This document shows, in pieces, positions 51,684 through 60,252 of a stretch of DNA of 64,000 bases (the stretch's first letter is position 1; each line of letters begins with the position of its first letter). The notes under the pieces were generated by a model. That model ran no database searches. It was given only the letters and a program-made list of their open reading frames with translations, and had not been told where the DNA came from. Source of the stretch: an uncultured Flavobacteriales bacterium (GTDB lineage Bacteria; Bacteroidota; Bacteroidia; Flavobacteriales_E; Vicingaceae); the NCBI GenBank assembly GCA_905479915.1, contig CAJQOH010000038.1:1-64000 (forward strand), given 5' to 3'. The translations under genes and the position numbers were made by a program.

Positions 51684-52142
51684 ATGAATTTAGATAAGAT
51701 TGATAAGCAGATATTAATATTATTACAACATGACTCTTCTCTTAAAACAAAGGAAATTGCAGCAAGTATAGGACTATCTATTACACCAACTTATGATCGA
51801 ATTAAACGACTAGAGAAAGATGGTGTAATTGAAAAGTATGTGGCTATTCTGAATAAAAAAGCCATAAACAAATCTGTAACAGTAATTTGTCACATTACTT
51901 TACAGAAGCATGAACAAAGTTTATTGACTAAATTTCAGAATGAGATTACTAAAATTGATGAAGTAATCACATGTTTTCACATTGCAGGTAATTATGATTA
52001 TATCCTTAAAATAATTGTTCCTGATTTAGATTCATATAGAGATTTTATCACCAATAAAATTTCTATCATTAAGAATGTAAGTAACGTACACAGTTCCTTT
52101 GTGATGACAGAAGTGAAAAATGAAACCGCTCTTTCGCTTTAA
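51684..52142 (+). CDS. Lrp/AsnC-family transcriptional regulator
   Basis: This 152-residue regulator has an N-terminal helix-turn-helix (LDKIDKQILILLQHDSSLKT, KEIAASIGLSITPTYDRIKRL) and a C-terminal RAM ligand-binding domain (CFHIAGNYDYILKIIVPDLDSY). Members sense amino acids and regulate their metabolism. It is divergent from the methionine gamma-lyase-like gene, its probable target, so methionine or a related amino acid is a reasonable ligand guess. The 51519-51683 gap would hold the operator. Confidence 0.92.
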   Translation: MNLDKIDKQILILLQHDSSLKTKEIAASIGLSITPTYDRIKRLEKDGVIEKYVAILNKKAINKSVTVICHITLQKHEQSLLTKFQNEITKIDEVITCFHIAGNYDYILKIIVPDLDSYRDFITNKISIIKNVSNVHSSFVMTEVKNETALSL

Positions 52143-52148
52143 TGCACT

Positions 52149-52156
52149 TATATTTG
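52149..52156 (+). promoter_or_regulatory. Predicted -7 box (TATATTTG) before the flavoprotein gene
   Basis: TATATTTG ends 7 nt before ATG 52164, so the mRNA leader would be only a few bases. Confidence 0.5.
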
Positions 52157-52163
52157 CCACACG

Positions 52164-53381
52164 ATGAACAAAACTGATGTTATTATTGTAGGAGGAGGTG
52201 CAGCAGGAATATTTGCGGCCATCAATATAGGGGCTACAAACCCTGAATTGAAAGTAGTTGTATTAGAAAAAACAACTAAGTTGCTTTCTAAAGTAAAGAT
52301 TTCTGGAGGTGGAAGATGTAACGTTACACATGCTTGCTTTGATCCGAATGAACTGGTAAAATATTATCCTAGGGGAGAAAAAGAATTAAGAGGTCCTTTC
52401 CATCAATTCCAACCTGGAGATACCATTGCTTGGTTTTCTGAAAGAGGTATAGAACTTAAAATTGAGGATGACGGTAGAATGTTTCCGATAACAAATAGTT
52501 CGCAAACCATTATAGATTGCTTTCTTAAAGAAATAGAAAAATACAACATCGATATTCGTTATCAATCTTCTGTAGAATCTATTAATCATTCAGAAAATGG
52601 CTTTACGATACAGCTGCAAGATGAGCAGTTAAACTGTAGCAATCTAATTGTAGCTACTGGTGGCTTTCATAAAACAGAAGGGTATCATTTTATGCAACAC
52701 CTTAACCATACTATTATTCCACCAAACCCTTCGCTTTTCACTTTTAATTTACCAAAAAATGAGCTACTCAAATTACAAGGTTTAGTAACTCAGGTAGAAA
52801 TTAAAATATTGGGCAGTAAATTTTCAGAAAGTGGTCCTTTACTTGTTACACATTGGGGAGTGAGTGGTCCTGCAATTTTAAAATTATCATCTTGGGCAGC
52901 TCGATTTTTATACGAGAAGAAGTATGAATTCGACTTTATGGTAAACTGGTTACCCAATCACGATGAAACGAGTTTAAAAGAACTTTTTAACGCTTACAAA
53001 CAAAATTATGGAAGTAAAAAAGTATTCAATCAACTAGAATTAGAAATTCCTAAAAAATTAAAACATTTTCTTTTAGAAAAAGCTGGTATATTATCTGATA
53101 TTAAATGGGCTGATGTAAACAAAAAACAATTTAACAAACTCATTCAACTGCTAACAGCAGACATCTACCCTTCTAAAGGAAAAACAACCTTTAAACAAGA
53201 ATTTGTAAGTTGTGGTGGTATCCAATTAAATGAAGTGAACTTTAAAACGATGGAGAGTAAATTGGTTCCCAAACTCTACTTTGCTGGTGAAGTATTAAAT
53301 ATTGATGCTTTAACGGGTGGTTTTAATTTTCAAAATGCTTGGACAACCAGTTGGATTGCTGCTCGGAGTATATCTAGTTAA
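52164..53381 (+). CDS. HI0933/BaiN-family NAD(P)/FAD-dependent oxidoreductase
   Basis: This 405-residue flavoprotein has the FAD motif DVIIVGGGAAGIFAAINIGA at the N-terminus and the family signature KVKISGGGRCNVTHACF (near residue 44). The C-terminal FVSCGGIQLNEVNFKTMESK and LTGGFNFQNAWTTSW are typical. The reaction is not known in general; BaiN members reduce bile acid intermediates. A related but distinct paralogue is encoded at 56576. The gene ends 5 nt before a nested palindrome. Confidence 0.9.
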   Translation: MNKTDVIIVGGGAAGIFAAINIGATNPELKVVVLEKTTKLLSKVKISGGGRCNVTHACFDPNELVKYYPRGEKELRGPFHQFQPGDTIAWFSERGIELKIEDDGRMFPITNSSQTIIDCFLKEIEKYNIDIRYQSSVESINHSENGFTIQLQDEQLNCSNLIVATGGFHKTEGYHFMQHLNHTIIPPNPSLFTFNLPKNELLKLQGLVTQVEIKILGSKFSESGPLLVTHWGVSGPAILKLSSWAARFLYEKKYEFDFMVNWLPNHDETSLKELFNAYKQNYGSKKVFNQLELEIPKKLKHFLLEKAGILSDIKWADVNKKQFNKLIQLLTADIYPSKGKTTFKQEFVSCGGIQLNEVNFKTMESKLVPKLYFAGEVLNIDALTGGFNFQNAWTTSWIAARSISS

Positions 53382-53386
53382 TAAAA

Positions 53387-53497
53387 TGTCAGTTCGAGTG
53401 AAATTCTTTTTCAGAATTTTGTATCGAGAACTTCATTTTAAACATCATCGATTCTCGATACATTTCGATAAAAAAAATCGAAACACTCGAATTGACA
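53387..53497. repeat. Nested palindromic element (REP-like)
   Basis: The outer arms TGTCAGTTCGAGTG (53387) and CACTCGAATTGACA (ending 53497) are complementary except at one position. Inside, GTATCGAGAA (53421-53430) and TTCTCGATAC (53452-53461) are perfectly complementary. It fills almost the whole gap between two convergent genes and could serve as a terminator for both. Confidence 0.75.
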
Positions 53498-53505
53498 ATG
53501 ATATA

Positions 53506-54513
53506 CTAACAAAAGAAATAGTAATCTTCCATTGCTTTTTGATTCAGTTTTTCAAAGTATTTCTTGATTTCTTCTTGTGCTTCAGTATTTGCAACTGTAA
53601 CGATACTTTGAGCATTTTCAATAGTTGATAACTCACTAAAAGCAAGCATTTCTTTATCGTAAATATGTTTCCCAATCTTTTTGGGATTGTCACAAATCCA
53701 ATGAAAATCTATTCCCCGATCAATAAGCAATTTTGCCAAAGCTTTTCCTTTTCCTCCCGCTCCCCAAACAACAAGGTTCTTTGTTTCATCATATTCTTCA
53801 CTCAAAAAATAATCAGCTTTTATCGTGATAAATGTATTGTCTGCATAATTATCATCTGTTCGAGAAGTTCTTGTACTATAATCTCTCCAATGATGTAAAA
53901 CTTTATTACAAGGTATAGGGTTTAATCCATTAATATAAAAACGAAAGGTTAAATCATAATCTTCTGGGTATCGATTTGGACGTAGGGCATCACATTTTTC
54001 AAAATCTTCTCGACAAACCATCCAACAAGGTGAAGGGATCACACATTCTTTATAAATCTCTTCAAAACACTTTCCCTCTATAATCAATCCATTCAACCAC
54101 TCTTCATATTTCCTAAATCCCTCTCCTAACTCATCTTCCGAAAAATACTTTACCAACCCAACGGCAATACTTCCTTTTCCTTTATCACTCAAATTAGAAG
54201 TCAGTACCTCTAGCTTGTCTGCAGTCATAATATCATCAGAATCCATTCGGGTAATAAACGCTCCTAAACTTTTAGAATATGCCAAACGTAAGGCATCAAT
54301 AATTCCTTTACCGTTATTGGAAAAAACGTTTACTCGATTGTCCTTCTCAGAGTATAACTTCAAGATATTAAAACTGTCATCAGTAGATCCATCATCAACA
54401 ACTAAAAGCTCCCAATTTTGATACGATTGATTCAATATAGAATCTAAACATTCATTTAAGAACTGTGCCGTATTTTTAACGGGCATTATTATACTAACCA
54501 ACGGTTTTTGCAT
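53506..54513 (-). CDS. Family 2 glycosyltransferase with C-terminal Rossmann-like domain
   Basis: This 335-residue protein has a GT-A domain: VSIIMPVKNTAQFLNECLDS, LLVVDDGSTDDSF, ITRMDSDDIM (DxD-type) and the acceptor-region CVIPSPCWMVCRED. The last 90 residues (from residue about 245) begin NLVVWGAGGKGKALAKLLIDRG, a GxGxxG nucleotide-binding pattern, and continue into ICDNPKKIGKHIYDKEML. This second domain resembles sugar-nucleotide or acyltransferase-associated Rossmann modules. The transferred sugar is unknown. No other polysaccharide genes are adjacent. Confidence 0.85.
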   Translation of the reverse strand: MQKPLVSIIMPVKNTAQFLNECLDSILNQSYQNWELLVVDDGSTDDSFNILKLYSEKDNRVNVFSNNGKGIIDALRLAYSKSLGAFITRMDSDDIMTADKLEVLTSNLSDKGKGSIAVGLVKYFSEDELGEGFRKYEEWLNGLIIEGKCFEEIYKECVIPSPCWMVCREDFEKCDALRPNRYPEDYDLTFRFYINGLNPIPCNKVLHHWRDYSTRTSRTDDNYADNTFITIKADYFLSEEYDETKNLVVWGAGGKGKALAKLLIDRGIDFHWICDNPKKIGKHIYDKEMLAFSELSTIENAQSIVTVANTEAQEEIKKYFEKLNQKAMEDYYFFC

Positions 54514-54560
54514 ACTTCAAAAATCGGACTTTTAATCGCTTAAAGCTTATTTAAAACTGT

Positions 54561-54568
54561 TAACTTTG
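54561..54568 (+). promoter_or_regulatory. Predicted -7 box (TAACTTTG) for the CotH-like operon
   Basis: TAACTTTG fits TAnnTTTG and ends 25 nt before ATG 54594. Confidence 0.4.
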
Positions 54569-54593
54569 TTAGATTCCTTTTACAAAAGTAATT

Positions 54594-56576
54594 ATGCATA
54601 AAACCCTATTCCTTCTAAGTGTTGTCTTATGCTTAATAAGTTGTAACAAATCCAACAACCGCATTGATAAATCATCGTGGACAGGAGTGCTTAGTTGTGA
54701 TGCTGAAAATATTGACGAAAGCTGGACGATTACCAACAACAAACACATTCATTTAAGGGGAGATTTTATTGCTGACAATAGCATTCATTTATCAGGACAA
54801 ACTTCCATTCAACTGAATAAAGATCATAGGCAAGGTTTTTCTTTTGAGCTTATAGGCCTAGATTTTCTCGATAAAATTACGGCAAAAGTATGGCGGTACA
54901 ACAATGGAAACAACTCCAACATCTCTATAAATGACAAAAACAAATTGTACCAGTTTTCGATACCTACAGGAAAAACACAAGGAAAGTGGGAAGAATTAGA
55001 GGTAGTCTTTAATTGTTACAGTCACAATCCGAATGATACGATCTTAATTCAATGTTCTTTTTCTGGTCATCCGAATGACACCGTTTGGTTTGATGATTTT
55101 TCATGTGAAATAGAATCCTTTGAACAACCATCACTTACAGGTAAAAGAAAGAATGAAACTTTAAGCGTAACACTTCCGAAATCATCTAAAAAAAAGCTAT
55201 CAAAAAAAAGAGAAAAAGCGCTTAACAAAGGTATTCTAATCAAGGAAAAAGGAGATTTGGTAGAAGCAACTATAGCTAAAAACAAACAAGTAAAACTGAG
55301 GTTAAAAGGAGACTGGACGGATCATTTAATTGGAAAAAAATGGTCGTTCCGGATAGAAATGGAAAATAAGGATACATGGAAGAACATGTCCAAGTTTTCA
55401 ATTCAATCCCCTACTTCTAGGAGTATGATGAACGAATGGGTTTTCCATAAAATGTTGGAAGCTGAACAAGTGCTAACAACACCATACTTTTTTATGCCTG
55501 TAGAAATCAATGAAGAGAATATTGGAATAATGGCAGTAGAAGAGCATTTTACGCAAGACCTTCTCAAAAACTTAAACAAACCTTTAGGACCAATTTTAAA
55601 ATTTAACGAAGATTACCTTTGGGATTTGCGCATAAATAATTTACCCATTTTTGAATATCCAATTATCCAATCTGCTGAAGTTAAAGTGTTCTCTCGAAAA
55701 CATTTCAACTCTTCTCCTGAATCTATAGAAACAATGAATAAGGCACGTTGGTTACTTTATGCACACCAACACAATTTATTACCTTTAGATAGCATATTCG
55801 ATATTGATAAATTAGCCAAATACTTAGCTATATCTGATTTAATTGGAGCATCACACAGCTACATTTGGCACAATAGACGTTTTTATTATAACATTGAAAA
55901 AAATAGATTAGAACCAATTGTTTTTGATGGAACACCAACTGTAATGCCAAGTGGAAACGATGCTGAAATAATGAAGTTCTTAGACACTAAAGTCTTCCAT
56001 GAAAAATCGACTTTCAATCTATTGGCTTCTTTAAACTTTAGAGAAAAATTTAAAAATTACCTCTACGAATTCAGTAGTAAGGGTTACTTAGAAAACTTCT
56101 TTAAAGCCTCAAAAACTGAGTACCAATCTACTGAGAGCATTCTACAACAAGAATACCTCAACTATCAATTCAGAAAAAATGAGCTTTTTTATAGGGCTGA
56201 AATAATTCACAAAAAACTTGCAACACGAATTGGGAAGTCTGAAGAAGAGAACATTTCAAACATATCCATTTCAACTCGTTTTTCACCTCTACCAACAACA
56301 AAACCTTTCCCTGGAATTTCGGTTATAGCTTATCGATCAGAAAGTAAAGGAGATACTTCTAGGTTGGAAATAGTCAACTTTCATCACGAAAAAGTTACTA
56401 CTCTATCACCTATTAAAAATATTGAACTCAACCCATTCAAAAGCCCTAATCTTCCTGAAGCTAAAACGATTTCATTCATCGACCAACCTAATTTTATTGA
56501 ATTTACCACTCCATCTTCTAAAGAAATCTACAAAGTTAAAGTCTCTAAATACAGCCTTCCAAAAAGATTAAATTAA
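54594..56576 (+). CDS. CotH-like kinase-fold lipoprotein
   Basis: This 660-residue protein has a lipobox (LCLISCNKSN, Cys17). A beta-sandwich-like region (about 30-180) precedes a CotH-like domain. There KLRLKGDWTDHLIGKKWSFRIEM, PTSRSMMNEWVFHKMLEAE and YLAISDLIGASHSYIWHNRRFYYN, followed by LEPIVFDGTPT, match the metal- and ATP-binding layout of CotH protein kinases. Spore-coat CotH phosphorylates CotB/G; no substrate is known in Bacteroidetes. The protein would be in the periplasm or on the outer membrane. Its stop overlaps the next start (TAATGA). Confidence 0.72.
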   Translation: MHKTLFLLSVVLCLISCNKSNNRIDKSSWTGVLSCDAENIDESWTITNNKHIHLRGDFIADNSIHLSGQTSIQLNKDHRQGFSFELIGLDFLDKITAKVWRYNNGNNSNISINDKNKLYQFSIPTGKTQGKWEELEVVFNCYSHNPNDTILIQCSFSGHPNDTVWFDDFSCEIESFEQPSLTGKRKNETLSVTLPKSSKKKLSKKREKALNKGILIKEKGDLVEATIAKNKQVKLRLKGDWTDHLIGKKWSFRIEMENKDTWKNMSKFSIQSPTSRSMMNEWVFHKMLEAEQVLTTPYFFMPVEINEENIGIMAVEEHFTQDLLKNLNKPLGPILKFNEDYLWDLRINNLPIFEYPIIQSAEVKVFSRKHFNSSPESIETMNKARWLLYAHQHNLLPLDSIFDIDKLAKYLAISDLIGASHSYIWHNRRFYYNIEKNRLEPIVFDGTPTVMPSGNDAEIMKFLDTKVFHEKSTFNLLASLNFREKFKNYLYEFSSKGYLENFFKASKTEYQSTESILQQEYLNYQFRKNELFYRAEIIHKKLATRIGKSEEENISNISISTRFSPLPTTKPFPGISVIAYRSESKGDTSRLEIVNFHHEKVTTLSPIKNIELNPFKSPNLPEAKTISFIDQPNFIEFTTPSSKEIYKVKVSKYSLPKRLN

Positions 56577-57769
56577 TGAAGAAAACTGTTACAATAATTG
56601 GTGGAGGTCCTGCTGCGATGTTACTTGCAACCCATTTAGACACCAAACTATTTGATGTAACGATTTATGAAAAAAATAAAGCTTTTGGCAGGAAGTTTTT
56701 GGTTGCCGGTAAAGGAGGCTTTAACCTTACACACTCAGAAGAATTAAGTGATTTTATTTCAAGATACACACCTTCTGAATTCATTAAAGAAGCGCTTACC
56801 TTTTTTAGCAATAAAGATTTAGTAAACTGGCTAAACACATTAAATATCCCAACATTTACTGGAAGTAGTAAAAGAATTTATCCTATAAAAGGAATTAAAC
56901 CTATCGAAGTTTTAACAGCTATTTTGGATGATTTAAAACAGAAAAACATTCAACTAAAAACAGAACAAAACTGGATTGGTTTTAATGATGATAACGAGCT
57001 TCTTTTCGAATCAGGAAAAACAATCAATTCTAACCTTACAATCTTTTCATTAGGTGGTAGTAGCTGGAAAAAAACTGGTTCAACAGGAAATTGGACTACT
57101 TTCTTCTCCAATAAAGACATTAACATTATTCCTTTCGAAGCATCAAATTGCGCCTTCAAAACAAATTGGAAAAGTGACTTTTTGAATAAAAACGAAGGTA
57201 AACCAATCAAAAACATACAAATAAACTGCAAAAACAGCTCGAAAAAGGGGGAAATTGTAATTACAAAATTTGGACTAGAGGGAGGAGCAATTTATGCTTT
57301 AAGTCCTGAGATTAGAAATGAGCTCAACAAAAATAAAAAAACAAAAATCACAATCGATTTAAAACCTTCTTTAAGCCTTAAAGAAATTCAATCCAAACTT
57401 AAGCCTAGTAAGATAACACAACAATTGACAAAATCAATTAAGCTTGAAAAACCAAAAATTGATTTGTTAAAAACATACCTCAGCAAAGAAGAATTTCTTG
57501 ACATTAATACCTTAACAGAATTGATCAAAAATTTTCCTTTGGAAATTACAGACCTCTCTCCTATTGATGAAGCCATATCTGCTGTTGGAGGAATTGATCT
57601 TAATGAGATAGACGGTAATTTTGAGCTTTTAAAACTTCCTAAAAATTATACAATAGGCGAAATGTTAAATTATGATGCCCCAACGGGAGGGTACTTATTA
57701 CAAAGCTGCTTTAGTATGGGAGCATTTTTGGCAAATCATTTAAATAAAAAACATGGACAGAAAAATTAA
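56576..57769 (+). CDS. TIGR03862-type HI0933-family flavoprotein
   Basis: This 397-residue protein has the FAD motif VTIIGGGPAAMLLATHL and the family's GRKFLVAGKGGFNLTHSEE. SLGGSSWKKTGSTGNW and the C-terminal AVGGIDLNEIDG and APTGGYLLQSCFSMG also fit. It is in the same superfamily as the product of 52164-53381 but in a separate subgroup, so the two are not a recent duplication. It is translationally coupled to the CotH-like gene and overlaps the following small gene by 17 nt. Confidence 0.88.
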   Translation: MKKTVTIIGGGPAAMLLATHLDTKLFDVTIYEKNKAFGRKFLVAGKGGFNLTHSEELSDFISRYTPSEFIKEALTFFSNKDLVNWLNTLNIPTFTGSSKRIYPIKGIKPIEVLTAILDDLKQKNIQLKTEQNWIGFNDDNELLFESGKTINSNLTIFSLGGSSWKKTGSTGNWTTFFSNKDINIIPFEASNCAFKTNWKSDFLNKNEGKPIKNIQINCKNSSKKGEIVITKFGLEGGAIYALSPEIRNELNKNKKTKITIDLKPSLSLKEIQSKLKPSKITQQLTKSIKLEKPKIDLLKTYLSKEEFLDINTLTELIKNFPLEITDLSPIDEAISAVGGIDLNEIDGNFELLKLPKNYTIGEMLNYDAPTGGYLLQSCFSMGAFLANHLNKKHGQKN

Positions 57770-57989
57770 AATTATTTGGGAATTTAGTGGTCCTGAAGCT
57801 GAAAAAACAGCCAAACACCATCAAATCCATTTAGAGGAATTCGGAGAAAGAGAGAAATTAACTTACGCTATTGGAGGAACTGAATACCTGAATCATCTGG
57901 TCTGGATAGCTTACATTATTGTGCTTGAAAAAGATGTCGTACTCGTTAGAGATGCCTTAAAACCTTTAAGAGCTGAAGTTTTTGAGTAA
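57753..57989 (+). CDS. Small conserved protein of unknown function
   Basis: This 78-residue protein starts MDRKIKIIWEFSGPEAEKTA, followed by KHHQIHLEEFGER. It overlaps the flavoprotein gene by 17 nt. The His-rich segment KHHQIHLEEF and the hydrophobic stretch LNHLVWIAYIIVLEKDVVLVRDAL suggest a compact alpha/beta fold. I recall similar small proteins in flavobacterial genomes but cannot name the family. It is the last gene of the CotH-flavoprotein unit. Confidence 0.65.
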   Translation: MDRKIKIIWEFSGPEAEKTAKHHQIHLEEFGEREKLTYAIGGTEYLNHLVWIAYIIVLEKDVVLVRDALKPLRAEVFE

Positions 57990-58073
57990 GATATTGACTT
58001 TCTTCTCCAAAAAGGATAACTTCGTTTAACAACATTTTATATTACATTAAAACGTAACATAGAATAGCGTTAC

Positions 58074-58421
58074 CTACAATGCCTTGAAGCGTTCAAGTGC
58101 CTTATCAATGTCGGTAGGTCTTGGCTTGTTTGTTTTTGCAAAGTGGCTTATTATATTCTGCACCTTGCCCCCTTGTATTAAACTAAATCTTTGCCATTCA
58201 CTTTGTTCTGCATCTGTTAAATCTCGTCTATTTGGATTATCAATAGAGCAAGTTTTCATATGTGCATCAAAGTAAGTGTCTTTTAATTTTTCGTAAGTCT
58301 GTGCCAAAAAACAAACAATCCCTTCAAGTTCATTTATGTAGGTTTGGTCATCAAGCACAGTAGGTAACACGTTATAAAGTTCATTGCTTGTTTCTTTTTG
58401 CTCACTTTTTTTATCACTCAT
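58074..58421 (-). CDS. Hypothetical protein, isolated
   Basis: This 115-residue soluble protein is not recognised. It is acidic at the N-terminus (MSDKKSEQKETSNELYNVLP) and mainly helical. Two cysteines lie near residues 42 and 62, and the C-terminus is KTNKPRPTDIDKALERFKAL. The DNA looks slightly richer in G and C than its neighbours, and it stands alone with gaps of 84 and 78 bp. That would fit a recent acquisition, but no element ends are visible. Confidence 0.55.
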   Translation of the reverse strand: MSDKKSEQKETSNELYNVLPTVLDDQTYINELEGIVCFLAQTYEKLKDTYFDAHMKTCSIDNPNRRDLTDAEQSEWQRFSLIQGGKVQNIISHFAKTNKPRPTDIDKALERFKAL

Positions 58422-58499
58422 AATTCGTTTTTATCTATTAATTTAGTTGCTTATTTCAAGGAAGCAACGAAACCTTATAACTATCCGTTAAACGAAAGA

Positions 58500-59558
58500 C
58501 TAATCTATTGACATAAAAAAGCGTTCCCAACGATACTTTCTTTTAGCAACTAGCGCTCTATTAACAGAAATCAACACCTTAGTTGCCTTACCCACAATAT
58601 GATCTTCTGGTAAGAATCCCCAAAAGCGTGAATCCGAACTATTGTGACGATTATCTCCCATCATAAAATAGTAATCCATTTTAAAAGTATATGAACTTAC
58701 TACTTCATTATTAATAATAATATCCATCCCATCAACCTCAAAATCATTCCCTTCATAAACGGCTATTATTCTTTGATACAAATGAACATTATTCGTGTCT
58801 AAACGTATGGTCATTCCTTTTTTAGGGATTACCACTTTACCAAAATAATCTATGTTCCAATTGTAACTCTTCTGGTAAGGAAAAATGTAATCTGCATAAC
58901 TTTCTGGATCAACCGCTAAAGGTTTTATCGATTTAATATAATTCGTTTTTTCTAAACCTGCTTTAGCAGAATCAGATAAGGTTAACTGATAAAATCCTTT
59001 TGTTCCAACTCTCCCACCTTCTGTAATACCATATTTTAACAGGGTATCATTTATTAAATCAACAGATGATTCCAAATTATAATTGAACTCAACAGTTGCA
59101 GGAAAAGGAATTTGATCCTCATTAATAAACACTTTCTTATTCTTTATTTGTAAAGTATCTCCAGGCAAACCAATGCATCGCTTTATATAAAACGGACGAT
59201 GATCTACAGGCACATCACTCTCTCTTGGGTAATTAAAAACAACAACATCATTTCTTTCTACTTTCGATTCAAAAAGCCTTATATAGGGAAATTGAACAAT
59301 ATCCGAAAAGGAATTCATTTCATTATTGAATGGCATTCTATGATGACTTAATGGAAAAGTAAAAGGAGTGATTGGCAAGCGCATACCGTAGCTCATTTTG
59401 TTTACAAAAATTAAATCCCCAGGAAGCAATGTTTTCTCCATAGATGTACTTGGCACCACATACAACCAAAAGAAAAAAGCCTTTACAAGAACTACAGTAA
59501 ACAACGCATACAACAACGCCTTAATCCACTGTACAATATATAATCTAATTTTTTTCAC
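58500..59558 (-). CDS. lepB: Signal peptidase I (third of three)
   Basis: This 352-residue membrane peptidase removes signal peptides from exported proteins. One N-terminal membrane helix (ALLYALFTVVLVKAFFFWLY) precedes the serine motif PSTSMEKTLLPGDLIFVNKMSYG. The lysine motif is FYIKRCIGLPGD and the last box is MGDNRHNSSDSRFWGFLPEDHIVGKA, so the Ser/Lys dyad is complete. The start is GTG at 59558, overlapping the upstream gene by 14 nt. Confidence 0.92.
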   Translation of the reverse strand: MKKIRLYIVQWIKALLYALFTVVLVKAFFFWLYVVPSTSMEKTLLPGDLIFVNKMSYGMRLPITPFTFPLSHHRMPFNNEMNSFSDIVQFPYIRLFESKVERNDVVVFNYPRESDVPVDHRPFYIKRCIGLPGDTLQIKNKKVFINEDQIPFPATVEFNYNLESSVDLINDTLLKYGITEGGRVGTKGFYQLTLSDSAKAGLEKTNYIKSIKPLAVDPESYADYIFPYQKSYNWNIDYFGKVVIPKKGMTIRLDTNNVHLYQRIIAVYEGNDFEVDGMDIIINNEVVSSYTFKMDYYFMMGDNRHNSSDSRFWGFLPEDHIVGKATKVLISVNRALVAKRKYRWERFFMSID

Positions 59559-60252
59559 TAGCCGAGTAAAGTTTGAGCATCATTTTACCTACAAGATTAC
59601 ACTCAGAAATTAAACCCAAATATCGAGAATCTACTGATTGTGCTCTATTGTCTCCCATTGCAAAGTAATAATTATTCTGAACTACAAAACCATCACTCCC
59701 AACCTTATCTCCTTTTGCAGGAATTCTAATGGGGCCAAAATTATCTCTACTAAAACCTAACGATGGGTGGTTGGGGAATATTGAATGGTCTGAAATCTTA
59801 TATTCGTAGCCTTTCGGATGAATTACTTTACGGATAAAACGAACAGTATCAGAACTAATAATCGCATCAGCTTGTTGAACTGTTAAATCAAGCTCATATT
59901 CCTTAAATGGATTTGACACTGAAATCTTATATCGCTGCTTTGTTACAATATGCTCTTCCTTTTGATCATTAACAAACAACACCCCATCAATAAGCTGAAC
60001 TTTATCTCCAGGAAAACCAATTATTCTACTGATATAATCTTCATCACTATGGCTAAAAACACAAACATCGTTTCGTTTTAATGCATCTTGTTTTAGTAGT
60101 GAATTTACCAGAATAAAATCTCCAGAAACTAAACTTGGAGACATACTACCTGAAGAGATTTGATAATGCGGAAATTGAGCCTTGACCAAAATACAAAAGC
60201 CAACCACAACTATCATTATCGTGATTGACTTTATATTTAATTTTTTGGTCAT
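59545..60252 (-). CDS. Signal peptidase I-like protein lacking the catalytic lysine
   Basis: This 235-residue protein is the middle of three. The serine motif QISSGSMSPSLVSGDFILVNS and the C-terminal MGDNRAQSVDSRYLG box are normal. The lysine box, usually YIKR, reads DYISRIIGFPGD here, with a clear AGT codon at the position. Without the general-base lysine it should be inactive as a Ser/Lys protease; no histidine replaces it. It may be a non-catalytic partner of its neighbours or have an altered mechanism. Its ATG follows the upstream TAG directly. Confidence 0.85.
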   Translation of the reverse strand: MTKKLNIKSITIMIVVVGFCILVKAQFPHYQISSGSMSPSLVSGDFILVNSLLKQDALKRNDVCVFSHSDEDYISRIIGFPGDKVQLIDGVLFVNDQKEEHIVTKQRYKISVSNPFKEYELDLTVQQADAIISSDTVRFIRKVIHPKGYEYKISDHSIFPNHPSLGFSRDNFGPIRIPAKGDKVGSDGFVVQNNYYFAMGDNRAQSVDSRYLGLISECNLVGKMMLKLYSASEKN

